Source of the DNA: Betaproteobacteria bacterium
GTDB taxonomy: Bacteria > Pseudomonadota > Gammaproteobacteria > Burkholderiales > Usitatibacteraceae
DNA: 64,000 bases
NCBI GenBank assembly: GCA_016708825.1
Contig: JADJEZ010000006.1
Span: 62,001 to 126,000 of the forward strand
Direction of reading: 5' to 3'
Shown piece by piece: positions 1 through 8,519 of the stretch. The notes under the pieces are model-generated. The model searched no databases. It saw only the letters and a program-made list of their open reading frames with translations, and had not been told where the DNA came from. Position 1 is the stretch's first letter, and each line of letters begins with the position of its first letter. A program made the position numbers and the translations under genes.

Positions 1-1350
1 CGCGTTGCAGTTGCGGTGTCCTCGGCCTGGCGCGACGAACAGCTCTACCTCCAGGCCCACTACGACACCCTCACCGGCCTGCCCAACCGTCTCCTGTTCA
101 AGGACCGCCTGGGCCAGGAGATCATCCGCTGCCGTCGTGAGGAAAGCCGCTTCGCGGTGCTCTTCATCGACCTCGACCGGTTCAAGGACGTGAACGACAC
201 CTTCGGCCACTCCGCAGGAGACTCCGTGCTGCGCGAGGCGGCGGCGAGGATCGAGCAATGCGTGCGCGGCAGCGACACCGTGTCGCGGCTGGGCGGCGAC
301 GAGTTCACCGTCCTGCTCACGCATATCCAGCGTGCGCAGGACGCCGGGCGGATCGCCGAGAACGTCGTGCGCGCGCTCTCGAGGACGTTCGATATCGGCG
401 AGCAGCACTCCTTCCTCGGCGCGAGCGTCGGCATCGCCGCATATCCCGCGGACGGGACTACGGCGGAGGATCTCCTGAAGAATGCGGACACCGCCATGTA
501 CCGCGCGAAGGCGGGGGGCCGGTCCCAGGCGGTTTACTTCGAGGAGCGGATGAACGCGGAGGCCGTCGCGCGCCTGACGCTCGACCGGGACCTGCGCCAG
601 GCCATCGAGCGCAATGAACTGGTGCTGCATTACCAGCCACAACTCGATCTGGGCACAGGTGCGATCCGCGCGGCCGAGGCGCTCGTGCGCTGGCAGCACC
701 CCGAACGCGGCCTGATACTCCCGGGCCGCTTCATCGGGATCGCGGAGGAGTCCGGCTTCATCGAGCAGATCGGAAATTGGGTGATCCGCGAGACCTGCGC
801 GCAGGTGAGGACCTGGCAGTCGGATGGCGTGGAGCTCGAGCACGTCGCGGTGAACGTCTCGCCAAGGCAGTTTCGCAGGGCCGGCTTCGCGGACATGATC
901 CGCGGTTGCGTGGAGGAGGCCGGAATCGACTTCACGAGTCTCGAGCTGGAGATCACCGAGGGGCTGCTGGTGGAGAACGCCGCCGCGGTCGAGGGGATGC
1001 TCAGGGAACTGAACGCGATGGGAATCGCGATAGCGCTAGATGATTTCGGAACCGGGTTTTCGTCCATGTCCTACCTCCAGCGCTTTCCCGTCGACACCAT
1101 CAAGATCGACCGTGCGTTCGTGGAGGGCCTGGGACGAAGCGCCGATTCCCAGGCCATCGTCACCGCCGTCATCGCGATGTCCCACGCATTGGGCAAGCGA
1201 GTGATCGCAGAAGGCGTGGAGACCGCCGAGCAGGCCGCGATCCTGACGAAGCTCGAGTGCGACGAGATCCAGGGCTACTACCTTTCGCCGGCGCTGCCCG
1301 CGGCGCAGTTCGCGCAGTTCCTGAAGTCGCGCGCGCTGGCGCCCGCATAG
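1..1350 (+). CDS. GGDEF-EAL domain protein, c-di-GMP cyclase/phosphodiesterase (5' end outside window)
   Basis: The reading frame is open from base 1, so the protein starts upstream and its sensory part is missing. What remains is a diguanylate cyclase domain with the DTLTGLPNR entry motif near bases 64-90, an intact GGDEF at 292-306 and an RxxD inhibitory site (RGSD) five residues before it. An EAL domain follows, with EAL at 676-684, ELEITEG, DDFGTG, KIDRAF, IAEGVET and QGYYLS. All catalytic motifs of both halves are present, so it could make and/or degrade c-di-GMP at the membrane or in the cytosol. Which activity dominates cannot be read from sequence. Confidence 0.93.
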   Translation, partial: RVAVAVSSAWRDEQLYLQAHYDTLTGLPNRLLFKDRLGQEIIRCRREESRFAVLFIDLDRFKDVNDTFGHSAGDSVLREAAARIEQCVRGSDTVSRLGGDEFTVLLTHIQRAQDAGRIAENVVRALSRTFDIGEQHSFLGASVGIAAYPADGTTAEDLLKNADTAMYRAKAGGRSQAVYFEERMNAEAVARLTLDRDLRQAIERNELVLHYQPQLDLGTGAIRAAEALVRWQHPERGLILPGRFIGIAEESGFIEQIGNWVIRETCAQVRTWQSDGVELEHVAVNVSPRQFRRAGFADMIRGCVEEAGIDFTSLELEITEGLLVENAAAVEGMLRELNAMGIAIALDDFGTGFSSMSYLQRFPVDTIKIDRAFVEGLGRSADSQAIVTAVIAMSHALGKRVIAEGVETAEQAAILTKLECDEIQGYYLSPALPAAQFAQFLKSRALAPA

Positions 1351-1398
1351 GCCCGGCCCCGTCCACGCCTCGGTCCCCGGGCCCCTTCCCACCGGGTA

Positions 1399-1412
1399 TT
1401 GATTCGAGTCAA
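1399..1412. promoter_or_regulatory. FNR-like box upstream of the yqjD-type gene
   Basis: TTGATTCGAGTCAA is an inverted repeat that matches the FNR/ANR consensus TTGAT-N4-ATCAA at 9 of 10 positions. It lies 113 bases before the ATG of the DUF883 gene, in the 175-base gap after the GGDEF-EAL gene. A CRP/FNR-family role is inferred from the motif only; no FNR gene is in the window. The rest of the gap shows nothing else recognisable. Confidence 0.4.
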
Positions 1413-1525
1413 GACGCCCCGGTGCGGACGGCTCCACTCTGGTGGTGGGGAACAGTTCGCTGCCTGGCGTGTTCTAATTGAGGCGTCCCGGGTCCCCGGG
1501 GCCACAAACTTCGCAGGAGAAGGCC

Positions 1526-1849
1526 ATGACACAAGCCACCGAAGTCTCGAGGGAGAAGCTTGTTCAGGATTTCCGCACGGTGATCGCGGATACCGAGGAA
1601 CTGATGAGGTCAGCCGCCGCGGTGAGCGGAGACAAGGCGAGCGCGATTCGCGCGAGCGTCGAGCAGAACCTGCGCGCCGCGAAGGCGAAGCTCGCGCAGC
1701 TCGAGGCCGCCGCGGTCGAGAAGACCAAGGCCGCCGCGAAGGCCACCGACGTCTACGTCCACGAGAACCCCTGGCAGTCGATCGGCATCACCGCCGGCGT
1801 GAGCGTGCTCGTCGGCATCACGATCGGCCTGCTCCTGAACCGCAAGTAG
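1526..1849 (+). CDS. YqjD/ElaB family (DUF883) membrane-anchored protein
   Basis: A 107-residue protein with the layout of the ElaB/YqjD family: a long charged amphipathic helix (residues about 5-70, Ala/Glu/Lys rich, probable coiled coil) followed by one C-terminal transmembrane segment (about 83-103) ending in LLNRK. In E. coli this family is inner-membrane bound and YqjD associates with ribosomes in stationary phase. The start is the ATG preceded by AGGAGA five bases upstream; an upstream in-frame extension is rejected because it lacks this site. It heads a tight set with a holin-like YqjE protein and a small basic protein, the yqjDEK arrangement. Confidence 0.85.
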   Translation: MTQATEVSREKLVQDFRTVIADTEELMRSAAAVSGDKASAIRASVEQNLRAAKAKLAQLEAAAVEKTKAAAKATDVYVHENPWQSIGITAGVSVLVGITIGLLLNRK

Positions 1850-1861
1850 GCGGGAGAAAGC

Positions 1862-2251
1862 TTGGACAGGCCGCCGGGCGAATCGGGGCCGCTGGGTTCC
1901 GCGCGGGCGCTCGGGGCCTCGCTCCTTGCGCTCTTGGGCACGCGCGTCGAGCTTGCGGCCATCGAGCTCAAGGAAGAGACCGAGCGCCGCAAGCGCCTCG
2001 CCGTGCTCGCGCTCGTTGCGGCGCTGTTCCTCGGCGCCGGCCTGCTGCTCCTCGCGTTCCTGCTCGTCGTGCTGTTCTGGGACACCCACCGGCTTGCGGC
2101 CATTGCCGGCGTGACGCTCCTCTATTCGGCCATCGGCGCGTGGGCGCTCCTGCGATTCCGGGCGATCCTGCGGGACAGCCCGCCCCCCTTCAGCGCAACG
2201 CTGGACGAGTTCAAGCGCGACCTGGACATGGTTCGAGGCAACGATGCCTGA
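1862..2251 (+). CDS. Phage holin family / YqjE-like membrane protein
   Basis: 129 residues starting at a TTG 12 bases after the DUF883 stop, with GGGAGAAAG just before it. Two adjacent hydrophobic helices (about residues 47-73 and 79-98) follow an amphipathic N-terminal helix with the ELAAIELKEE pattern typical of the YqjE/PF07332 family. Proteins of this family accompany YqjD in many proteobacteria; despite the holin name there is no phage context here. The 3' end overlaps the next gene by 8 bases, so translation is probably coupled. Confidence 0.8.
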   Translation: MDRPPGESGPLGSARALGASLLALLGTRVELAAIELKEETERRKRLAVLALVAALFLGAGLLLLAFLLVVLFWDTHRLAAIAGVTLLYSAIGAWALLRFRAILRDSPPPFSATLDEFKRDLDMVRGNDA

Positions 2252-2564
2252 GCGCCCGGACGACCTGGCCCTGCGCAAGGAAATCCTGGTGGCGCGCGCC
2301 TCGCTCTGCCGGCTGAAGATCCGCCTGCACGCGGGCACGCTCCGGCAGGGCCTCACGTGGCGCCACGCGGTCGCCGGCGTGGCAGGCTCCGCGCCCGCCC
2401 GCGACGCCGCGCTGCTCCTCGTGGCCGAAGGCGTGGGCCGCCACCGGGTGGCGCGCTGGCTCGCCTTCGCGATCCGGGCGCTGGCGATCGCGAGGCTCAC
2501 GCACCTCGCGGTCTCGATGCTGAAGCAGTCCCCGGCCGGCCCGGCGGATCCGCCACCGCCGTGA
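2244..2564 (+). CDS. YqjK-like small basic protein
   Basis: A 106-residue Arg- and Ala-rich protein, located exactly where yqjK sits after yqjE in enterobacteria. It has an N-terminal charged helix with repeated RxxL/ARxxL steps, a weakly hydrophobic C-terminal region (about 70-95) and a Pro-rich tail. Assignment rests on position, size and composition; sequence similarity to E. coli YqjK was judged by eye only. It overlaps yqjE-like by 8 bases and its stop overlaps the next start in GTGA. Confidence 0.62.
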   Translation: MPERPDDLALRKEILVARASLCRLKIRLHAGTLRQGLTWRHAVAGVAGSAPARDAALLLVAEGVGRHRVARWLAFAIRALAIARLTHLAVSMLKQSPAGPADPPPP

Positions 2565-3805
2565 GCGGCCCGACGCACCTTCGCCCCTCGGACCTGCGGG
2601 GTATCGGGCGCCTCGCCGTCGACGCCACGCTCGGTGTCGCCGATCTCGTCGAGGCGCTGCACCACACGATCGCCCGCGTTTCCCCGCCACTCGGAAAGCC
2701 CCCGCGCGGTCGCACGTCGGGAGTCACCGGCTTCGTCTACGGCGCCGTGCGGGGCGTCACGGGCCTCGTGGGCAGCGGCATCGACGCGGTCCTCGCGCTC
2801 CTGCCCCCGGCCCTGGCCGAGCGTCCCTCGTCGCGCGAGCGCGAGGCGGTGCTCGCGGCGCTGAACGGCGTGCTCGGCGACTACCTGGCGGAATCCGGCA
2901 ATCCGCTCGCGATCCCGATGCGCATCCGCCGTGCGGGCGTGGCGGTGGAAACCGACCGCGCCGCACTGGACGCGGCCTTCCCCGATGCCTCGCCCCGCAT
3001 CGCCGTCTTCGTCCACGGCCTGTGCATGAACGACCTGCAGTGGACGCGGGAAGGCTACGACCACGGCGCCTTCCTCGCCCGCGAGACGGGGTTGACCCCC
3101 GTCTACCTGCACTACGATTCCGGCCGGCACATCTCGACCAACGGGCAGGCGTTCGCCGCGACGCTCGAAGCGCTCGTGCGGGAGTGGCCGGTGCCCGTGG
3201 AGGAACTCGCGATCGTGGGCCACAGCATGGGCGGCCTGGTGGCGCGCAGCGCCTGCCACTACGGCGGGGTCGCGGGCCACGCCTGGACGGCAAAGCTCGG
3301 TGCGCTCTTCTTCCTCGGCACGCCCCACCACGGCGCGCCGCTCGAGCGTGGCGGAAACTGGGTCGACCTCCTCCTCGACGCGAGCCCCTACAGCGCGCCC
3401 TTTGCCCGGCTCGGCCGCATTCGCAGCGCGGGCATCACCGACTTGCGCCATGGCGCCATCGTGCAAGAGGACTGGGCCGGGAAGGACCGCTTCGCGCGCC
3501 GTCCTGCGCCCAGGCACACGCCCGCGCTTCCCCGCGGCGTGCGTTGCTACGCGCTCGCCGCCACCACGGGAGATCGCCCCGGAAGCCTCGTCGACCGCGT
3601 GGCCGGCGACGGGCTCGTGCCGCTCTCGAGCGCCCTGGGCCGCCACGCGGCCACGAGCCGCGACCTGGGGATTCCCCTCGCGCGCCAGTGGGTGGGCGTG
3701 CGCATGGACCACCTGGACCTCCTCTGCAGCAGGGAGGCCGGCGAATACATGGTGCGCTGGCTCGCGGAAGGCGCCGGCGAGCCGGGCGGGTCGCTCAGCG
3801 GTTGA
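2561..3805 (+). CDS. Alpha/beta hydrolase, PGAP1/lipase-like esterase
   Basis: 414 residues from a GTG that overlaps the preceding stop. The hydrolase core carries the oxyanion-loop motif FVHGLCMND (about 148-156) and the nucleophile elbow GHSMGG with Ser222, followed by LGTPHHGAP, the signature of triacylglycerol lipase/PGAP1-like esterases. GDGLVPLSS supplies a candidate acid residue and HLDLL near the C terminus the likely catalytic His. An N-terminal helical part of about 100 residues with glycine-rich hydrophobic stretches may sit on the membrane. Substrate unknown. Linkage to the yqj-like genes suggests an envelope-related esterase. It converges with, and overlaps by 11 bases, the next minus-strand gene. 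Confidence 0.82.
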   Translation: MSGPTHLRPSDLRGIGRLAVDATLGVADLVEALHHTIARVSPPLGKPPRGRTSGVTGFVYGAVRGVTGLVGSGIDAVLALLPPALAERPSSREREAVLAALNGVLGDYLAESGNPLAIPMRIRRAGVAVETDRAALDAAFPDASPRIAVFVHGLCMNDLQWTREGYDHGAFLARETGLTPVYLHYDSGRHISTNGQAFAATLEALVREWPVPVEELAIVGHSMGGLVARSACHYGGVAGHAWTAKLGALFFLGTPHHGAPLERGGNWVDLLLDASPYSAPFARLGRIRSAGITDLRHGAIVQEDWAGKDRFARRPAPRHTPALPRGVRCYALAATTGDRPGSLVDRVAGDGLVPLSSALGRHAATSRDLGIPLARQWVGVRMDHLDLLCSREAGEYMVRWLAEGAGEPGGSLSG

Positions 3806-4196
3806 TCCAGGCGATCGCGATCCCCATGAGCACCATGCCGATCGTGTCGAAGACGATCTGCTGGGCTACGAGATCCGAGGGAAAGGGCATCACCGCGAAG
3901 TAGATGAGGTAGGTCGGGATCGTGGTGAGCACCGCGATCGAGATGCCGAAGCGGATGCCCTGCGCGAGCCACGGCTTCGCCTCGCGCCCCTTCAGGTAGA
4001 TCCACGTGAACCCCACCGCGAGAAAGACGTGCGCGAGGAGCATGTACGGGAAGGTCGCCTGTTGCGCCTCCTGCGAGCGCATGAGGTTGGGAAGGCGGCC
4101 GTAGTCGTCGATGAGCAGGGTGCCGTGCACCAGGAACCCCAGCGCCATCGACAGGACGAACATCGCCACCACGGATATCCAGAATTTCCCTTTCAT
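3795..4196 (-). CDS. Four-TM membrane protein of unknown function
   Basis: 133 residues with four predicted membrane spans (about 4-24, 50-70, 78-98, 108-130), short loops and no enzymatic motif. The ATG is preceded by GAGGAG at a good distance; longer forms are rejected because the sequence upstream is not membrane-protein-like and belongs to a different relic. The loop between spans 1 and 2 contains the hydrophilic stretch DDYGRLPNLMRS. I do not recognise a characterised family; a small conserved integral membrane protein is the safest call. Confidence 0.7.
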   Translation of the reverse strand: MKGKFWISVVAMFVLSMALGFLVHGTLLIDDYGRLPNLMRSQEAQQATFPYMLLAHVFLAVGFTWIYLKGREAKPWLAQGIRFGISIAVLTTIPTYLIYFAVMPFPSDLVAQQIVFDTIGMVLMGIAIAWINR

Positions 4197-4299
4197 GGAT
4201 TTTCTCCTCTCTCGTTGTGTTCGCTGCTGCGGCCGGCGTTTCTTGCGATACGCGCGGGAAAGACGTTTCGGGGATCCTCCATCGCATTCCAGGGGGACG

Positions 4300-4440
4300 C
4301 GTAGGGCGCCGCCCTCCTTCGGTTCCGGCCGGATGTCGAAGTTGCCCGGCCGGTTCGCCGAGAGCGTCCAGACTCCCAGCGCGGCACCCGCCACGAGCAG
4401 GACGGCGAACCCGGCATCCCGCTCGACACATTCGGCTGCA
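4300..4440 (-). pseudogene. Relic of an isoprenylcysteine carboxyl methyltransferase (ICMT)-like gene
   Basis: The 428 bases between the four-TM gene and the HAD-UbiA gene hold no intact gene. On the minus strand, this stretch encodes a hydrophobic helix followed by ANRPGNFDIRPEPKEGGAL. I recognise this as the segment of ICMT-family methyltransferases that directly precedes the conserved GPYRxxRHPMY motif. The frame is closed by a TAA just upstream, no start or RBS is visible, and the methyltransferase part is absent: after GGAL the translation turns to an Arg-rich low-quality sequence. It therefore looks like an internal fragment left by deletions at both ends. Family assignment is from memory of the motif. 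Confidence 0.55.
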
Positions 4441-4624
4441 TTTTCAGTGGTTTATTGCATCACTGGCAGCCTTCCGTCATCATGGTTCCTCGGGGTTGCG
4501 GACCATTGCCCGACCAGGCAGCGGCAGGCCCGTGGGCAATCCTCACGCCGCCTGAAATCCACACGGTACCAGCGTATCCCTATTGACCGACTCTCGGCTG
4601 CGATGGCGACAAGGTGGTATTCCT

Positions 4625-6085
4625 GTGATTGAGCCGCGCGTTCGCGACCTGCCCCCTGCGACGCCGGCTTCGGTGCCGCTGGTGGTGGATCTGGACGGAA
4701 CGATCATCCGTTCGGATCTTCTCTGGGAGTCGCTTGCCTGCGCCATTTCCCGAAAACCCTGGCTCGCGTTCGCCGCGCCCTTCTGGCTCCTGGCCGGACG
4801 TCCCGTTCTCAAGGAGAAACTCGCGCGCGCGGGCCCGGTCGACGTGGAACATCTTCCGTACCGGGTCGAGGTCGTCGACTGGTTGCGCACGGAGCACGCG
4901 TCGGGGCGTGAAATCGCGATCGCCACCGGGGCGCACGAAATGCTGGCGCAGCGCGTGGCGCGGCACCTTGGCATCGTAGGGCGTGTATTCGCGACAGGAG
5001 ACGGCGTCAACCTCAAGGGAGAGGCGAAGCGCGCGGCGCTCGTGACCGAGTACGGCGAACGCGGCTTCGACTATGTCGGGGACAGCAAGGCGGATCTGCC
5101 CGCCTTCAGGTCGGCGCGAGTTGCCCACGTCGCGGGCAGTGAATCACTCGCCGCTTCAGTCCGTGCGCAGGGCAACTCGGGCCGGGAGTTTCCGAGCGGC
5201 GCCCGGCCCCTGGCGTCGATACTCCGGTTGCTTCGCATTCCACACTGGGCGAAGAACGTGCTCGTGTTCGTGCCGGCAGTGACGGCACACCGCGTGGCCG
5301 ACATCGAGACGCTCGCCGCGGCCTCGCTTGCGTTCCTCGCGTTTTCGCTCGTGGCGTCCGCCGTCTATGTCATGAACGACGTGGCCGATCTCGACTCCGA
5401 CCGCCGCCATCCTTCGAAGCGCTCCCGGCCGTTCGCGGCAGGCGAGGTTCCGATCCCGTGGGCTGCATTCCTCGTTGCCTTGCTGCTCGCGGGAGCGGGC
5501 ATGCTCCTGGTGCCGTTGCCGGAAAAGTTCGGGCTTTCCCTCGCCGCCTACTTCGCCATGACGATTCTCTATTCGGTGTGGCTCAAGCGCGAAGCGGTAC
5601 TCGATGTCCTGACCCTGACGCTTCTTTACACGCTGCGGGTTTTCGCCGGCGCGGCTGCCATCGGCGTAACGCTATCCCCCTGGCTCCTGGGGTTCTCGGT
5701 GTTCATGTTCCTGTCGCTCGCCCTCATCAAGCGCCACCGGGAACTTGCCGACCTCGCGGTACTCGGAACCGGCGAATCGGTCGTGGCTGGCCGCGGCTAC
5801 CGTGCCGGCGACCTGCTGCCTGTCGGCATGCTGGGAATCGCGAGTGGCTACCTTTCGGTCCTGGTGTTCGCGCTCTTCATCACGGGCCTGGACACTCTCT
5901 CCCAGTACCGGCTGCCCGAGGTCCTGTGGGCGGCCCCCTTCGTGCTTCTGTACTGGATATCGCGCGCCTGGCTCCTCGCCTATCGCGGCGACATCGGCGC
6001 CGATCCCATCGACTTCGCGATGCGGGACCCCCCGAGCTACGCAGCGCTCTTCACGATGCTCGCCATCGTCTGGATCGCCACGTAG
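4625..6085 (+). CDS. HAD phosphatase-UbiA prenyltransferase fusion
   Basis: 486 residues. The N-terminal 190 residues form a HAD-type phosphatase with DLDGT (22-26, nucleophile Asp22) and a GDSKADLPAF metal motif. The C-terminal half is a polytopic UbiA-family prenyltransferase with the prenyl-diphosphate motif NDVADLDSD starting at Asn251, followed by RRHPSKRSRP as in decaprenyl-phosphate phosphoribosyltransferase (DPPR synthase-like) proteins. A phosphatase coupled to DPPR synthase chemistry would fit lipid-linked arabinose-type sugar synthesis, and two GT-C-like proteins follow. The GTG at 4625 is chosen over a TTG 42 bases upstream because AAGGTGG precedes it. Confidence 0.85.
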   Translation: MIEPRVRDLPPATPASVPLVVDLDGTIIRSDLLWESLACAISRKPWLAFAAPFWLLAGRPVLKEKLARAGPVDVEHLPYRVEVVDWLRTEHASGREIAIATGAHEMLAQRVARHLGIVGRVFATGDGVNLKGEAKRAALVTEYGERGFDYVGDSKADLPAFRSARVAHVAGSESLAASVRAQGNSGREFPSGARPLASILRLLRIPHWAKNVLVFVPAVTAHRVADIETLAAASLAFLAFSLVASAVYVMNDVADLDSDRRHPSKRSRPFAAGEVPIPWAAFLVALLLAGAGMLLVPLPEKFGLSLAAYFAMTILYSVWLKREAVLDVLTLTLLYTLRVFAGAAAIGVTLSPWLLGFSVFMFLSLALIKRHRELADLAVLGTGESVVAGRGYRAGDLLPVGMLGIASGYLSVLVFALFITGLDTLSQYRLPEVLWAAPFVLLYWISRAWLLAYRGDIGADPIDFAMRDPPSYAALFTMLAIVWIAT

Positions 6086-6090
6086 GCCGA

Positions 6091-7707
6091 TCAGTGCACC
6101 GCGCACGCCCGGGCGTCCAGCCCGGCTCGAACGCTTTCCAGCCAGGCATGCCCATCGATCTCGACCGGCACGTGCACGGGAACCAGGGCCGATCCCGCGT
6201 TTGGCCAGCAGTAGACCTGCGTCGGATATTCCGCGGGGCCGTCGACGCCCTTCTTTTCGATCTCCAGGAGCGCAACGTTGCGGAGGTTCGCGATCAGTCC
6301 ACGTCCGAATCTCCCGGCGGTGTCCGCAAGCTCGCCGGATGTCTGAACCAGGATGCGGTCCGCGATCGATTGCCTCTGCACGGGCGGGAGCATCAGGCCC
6401 GCCTGGCCATTGAGTCCGAACGGGATGGAACCGCGCACCACGGGTATCACGACGAGCGCGTAGTCCTTCGCATCGAGACCCGCGTGGAGGCGCCCCAATC
6501 CTTCGGCGATGGCATGCATCTCACCGTGTGCCTGCACCCAACGATCGCGCGCCGCGCTCCCGGTCATCACGGTCGCAGTCGCCACGAAGACGGCAAGGCC
6601 CGACGCGATGCCGCGCATTGTCGCACCCCCCCCCACGACACCGGCCAGGACGCCCAGAAACGCGCCCGTCATGTGAAAAAGCCTTCCGCCTGACCCGTCC
6701 GCCTGCAGCCCCCCCAGGTGCGGCGACAGGATCAGCAAGCTGCCGGCGGCGAGAGCAAGCGCCGTGGCGGTACCTGCAACCCCGCGGCGATCGAACAGGG
6801 CGATCGCGATCGCAAGCGTCGCGGCGAACATGACGGCGAGCGCAAGGCGAACGCCGACGTCCGGAAACTGGGCCCGGACCCACGGCGCGATCGAACCCGC
6901 GAGCGATGCCCACCGTTCCGGCGAGAGCGCGAAAACCTCCGGATTCGAACCTGCGTACACCTCGAAGGGCGTTCCGAAGATGCCGGCTCGAAGCAGGAGG
7001 TAGGCTACGGCCAGCGCAATCCAGGGCCAGGCATCCACCAGTGCGGTGGAAATCCTGGATACAGTCGAGAGCGACTCACCGCGCCTTCGCCAGATCGCGA
7101 GAACCACTATCGCCGGTGGCACCACGGCCGCCGATTCCTTCGAGAGAAATGCGAGCGCGAACGCCGCGAGCGAAGTCCATGCAGCCGCGTCCAGCCGGCG
7201 GTTGCTGGCGACGAACGCGACGCACGAGGCGAGGGAAAAGAAGGTGGCGAATGCGTCATAGCGCGCGGCAACCCAGGCCGCCGCTTCCAGCCCTGGAGCG
7301 AACGCCACGAAGACCGTGGCGCCTGCCAGGCCTCCCACCACCGAGCGCCACGTGCGATCGCCATGCAGCTGCCACGCGAGGACCGCCACCAGTACCGCGG
7401 TCGCAAGGTGCGCGGCGAGGTTCACGAGAAGCCAGGGAACCGCGTTGGCCCCGAACAGCACGTAGCATGCGGCGAACGAGACGTGCGGCAATGGCCGATA
7501 GAACCGGCTGGACGCCACATCGAGGCCGGAGCCGAACTTGGCGAACGCGGAAGCCAGCAGCGTGCCCTTCTCTTCGGCATCGCCGAACATCGCAAAGATT
7601 ACGAAGTCGTCGGAAAGGAAGTACCCGGACGCAAGCGGCGCCAGCCAGCCCGCCATCACCAGTACCCATACCGCCAGGGCGGCGCGGTGGATGGGGACTC
7701 CCTTCAT
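6091..7707 (-). CDS. Polytopic membrane protein, GT-C (GT39-like) glycosyltransferase candidate
   Basis: 538 residues with about ten hydrophobic spans and a final soluble domain of about 150 residues. The first periplasmic loop carries FLSDDF (Asp33-Asp34), the position where GT-C glycosyltransferases hold their catalytic acidic motif, followed by SSRFYRPLPH. This supports a lipid-linked sugar transferase, but overall similarity cannot be tested here, so enzyme function is inferred. It converges with the HAD-UbiA gene (5-base gap) and overlaps the stop of the next minus-strand gene start-to-stop by 4 bases, so the two are co-transcribed. Confidence 0.7.
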   Translation of the reverse strand: MKGVPIHRAALAVWVLVMAGWLAPLASGYFLSDDFVIFAMFGDAEEKGTLLASAFAKFGSGLDVASSRFYRPLPHVSFAACYVLFGANAVPWLLVNLAAHLATAVLVAVLAWQLHGDRTWRSVVGGLAGATVFVAFAPGLEAAAWVAARYDAFATFFSLASCVAFVASNRRLDAAAWTSLAAFALAFLSKESAAVVPPAIVVLAIWRRRGESLSTVSRISTALVDAWPWIALAVAYLLLRAGIFGTPFEVYAGSNPEVFALSPERWASLAGSIAPWVRAQFPDVGVRLALAVMFAATLAIAIALFDRRGVAGTATALALAAGSLLILSPHLGGLQADGSGGRLFHMTGAFLGVLAGVVGGGATMRGIASGLAVFVATATVMTGSAARDRWVQAHGEMHAIAEGLGRLHAGLDAKDYALVVIPVVRGSIPFGLNGQAGLMLPPVQRQSIADRILVQTSGELADTAGRFGRGLIANLRNVALLEIEKKGVDGPAEYPTQVYCWPNAGSALVPVHVPVEIDGHAWLESVRAGLDARACAVH

Positions 7708-8519
7708 GGCACTGGCCTGACCCGGCGCCGGTCGATCTCGGTCTGGATGCCCGCCTCGTTCTCGACCGTCACCTCGAGCCGCAGCTCCGGCTGTTGCAGC
7801 CACGCGCCCGGCACCTTCCATGCGAACCCGGCCGCCATCGCCCCGGGATATCCCCCGAACAGCCGCGCCAGACCGGCGCTGGGCAGGTGCGCGTCACGGT
7901 CGATCGTCGCGACCCGATCTCCGGCCCGGATGCGGATCGATTTCACGCCCAGGGGATCCAGCGCCCAACCGCGCAACACGAACCCTTCGCGCGGCACTTC
8001 GCGGGTGTTCGGCGCATCGACGACGCCGATCGCGACCGGCTGGCGCAGTACCCAGGCGGTGGCCACGGCGCAGGCCGCGAGAGCCGCGACCAATGCGATC
8101 GCCGCGGCGGCGCGAACGGCTGGAGCCAGGCGGCGAAAGCTCCACAGCGCGAACGGCGCTGCCACGGCAAGCGCGGCCATGGCGAGGAATCCCGGCAGGT
8201 TGTGGCGGGCGCTTTCACTCAGTCCATCCCCGAATGCCGTCGTTCCCAGGGAGTAGATGGCTGTGAGCGAGAGCATGAGCACATAGGCGGCGAACGCACC
8301 TGCGCCGGTCCCGTTGCGGGTTGCGATGGCCGCGATCCAGACGACCATGGCCGGAACGGCCACCAGGAATGCGAGGATGCCGATGCCGATATACCAGGCG
8401 ACCGGCAGCGTCATCGCTCCCGGGGCCAGGAGGGAATCCAGCCAGGGCGACTGCGTCCCGATTGACGCCCACTGGGCACCTGCTACCACTCCGAGATTGC
8501 CAGGCAGCGGATTCTGGGT
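7704..8519 (-). CDS. C-terminal part of frameshifted GT-C-like membrane protein
   Basis: This segment continues the protein that begins at 9541 but in another frame. The first frame runs into a short tail and stop at 8483, while this frame picks up smoothly as TTQNPLPGNLGVVAGAQW from about base 8522. Restoring one base near 8523 would join the halves. It contributes the last hydrophobic spans and a soluble C-terminal domain of about 120 residues. If read independently, the first ATG is at 8414 (237 residues). A consensus error is the likeliest cause. Confidence 0.6.
   Translation of the reverse strand, partial: TQNPLPGNLGVVAGAQWASIGTQSPWLDSLLAPGAMTLPVAWYIGIGILAFLVAVPAMVVWIAAIATRNGTGAGAFAAYVLMLSLTAIYSLGTTAFGDGLSESARHNLPGFLAMAALAVAAPFALWSFRRLAPAVRAAAAIALVAALAACAVATAWVLRQPVAIGVVDAPNTREVPREGFVLRGWALDPLGVKSIRIRAGDRVATIDRDAHLPSAGLARLFGGYPGAMAAGFAWKVPGAWLQQPELRLEVTVENEAGIQTEIDRRRVRPVP

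Noticed and set aside
1610..3712. 700-codon minus-strand frame opposite the yqjD-hydrolase genes
   Set aside because: Antisense to well-supported genes, no start signal or recognisable motif.
6921..6960. tRNA-like GGATTCGAACCTGCG stretch
   Set aside because: It resembles a T-arm by chance but lies within a coding gene and no cloverleaf can be built around it.
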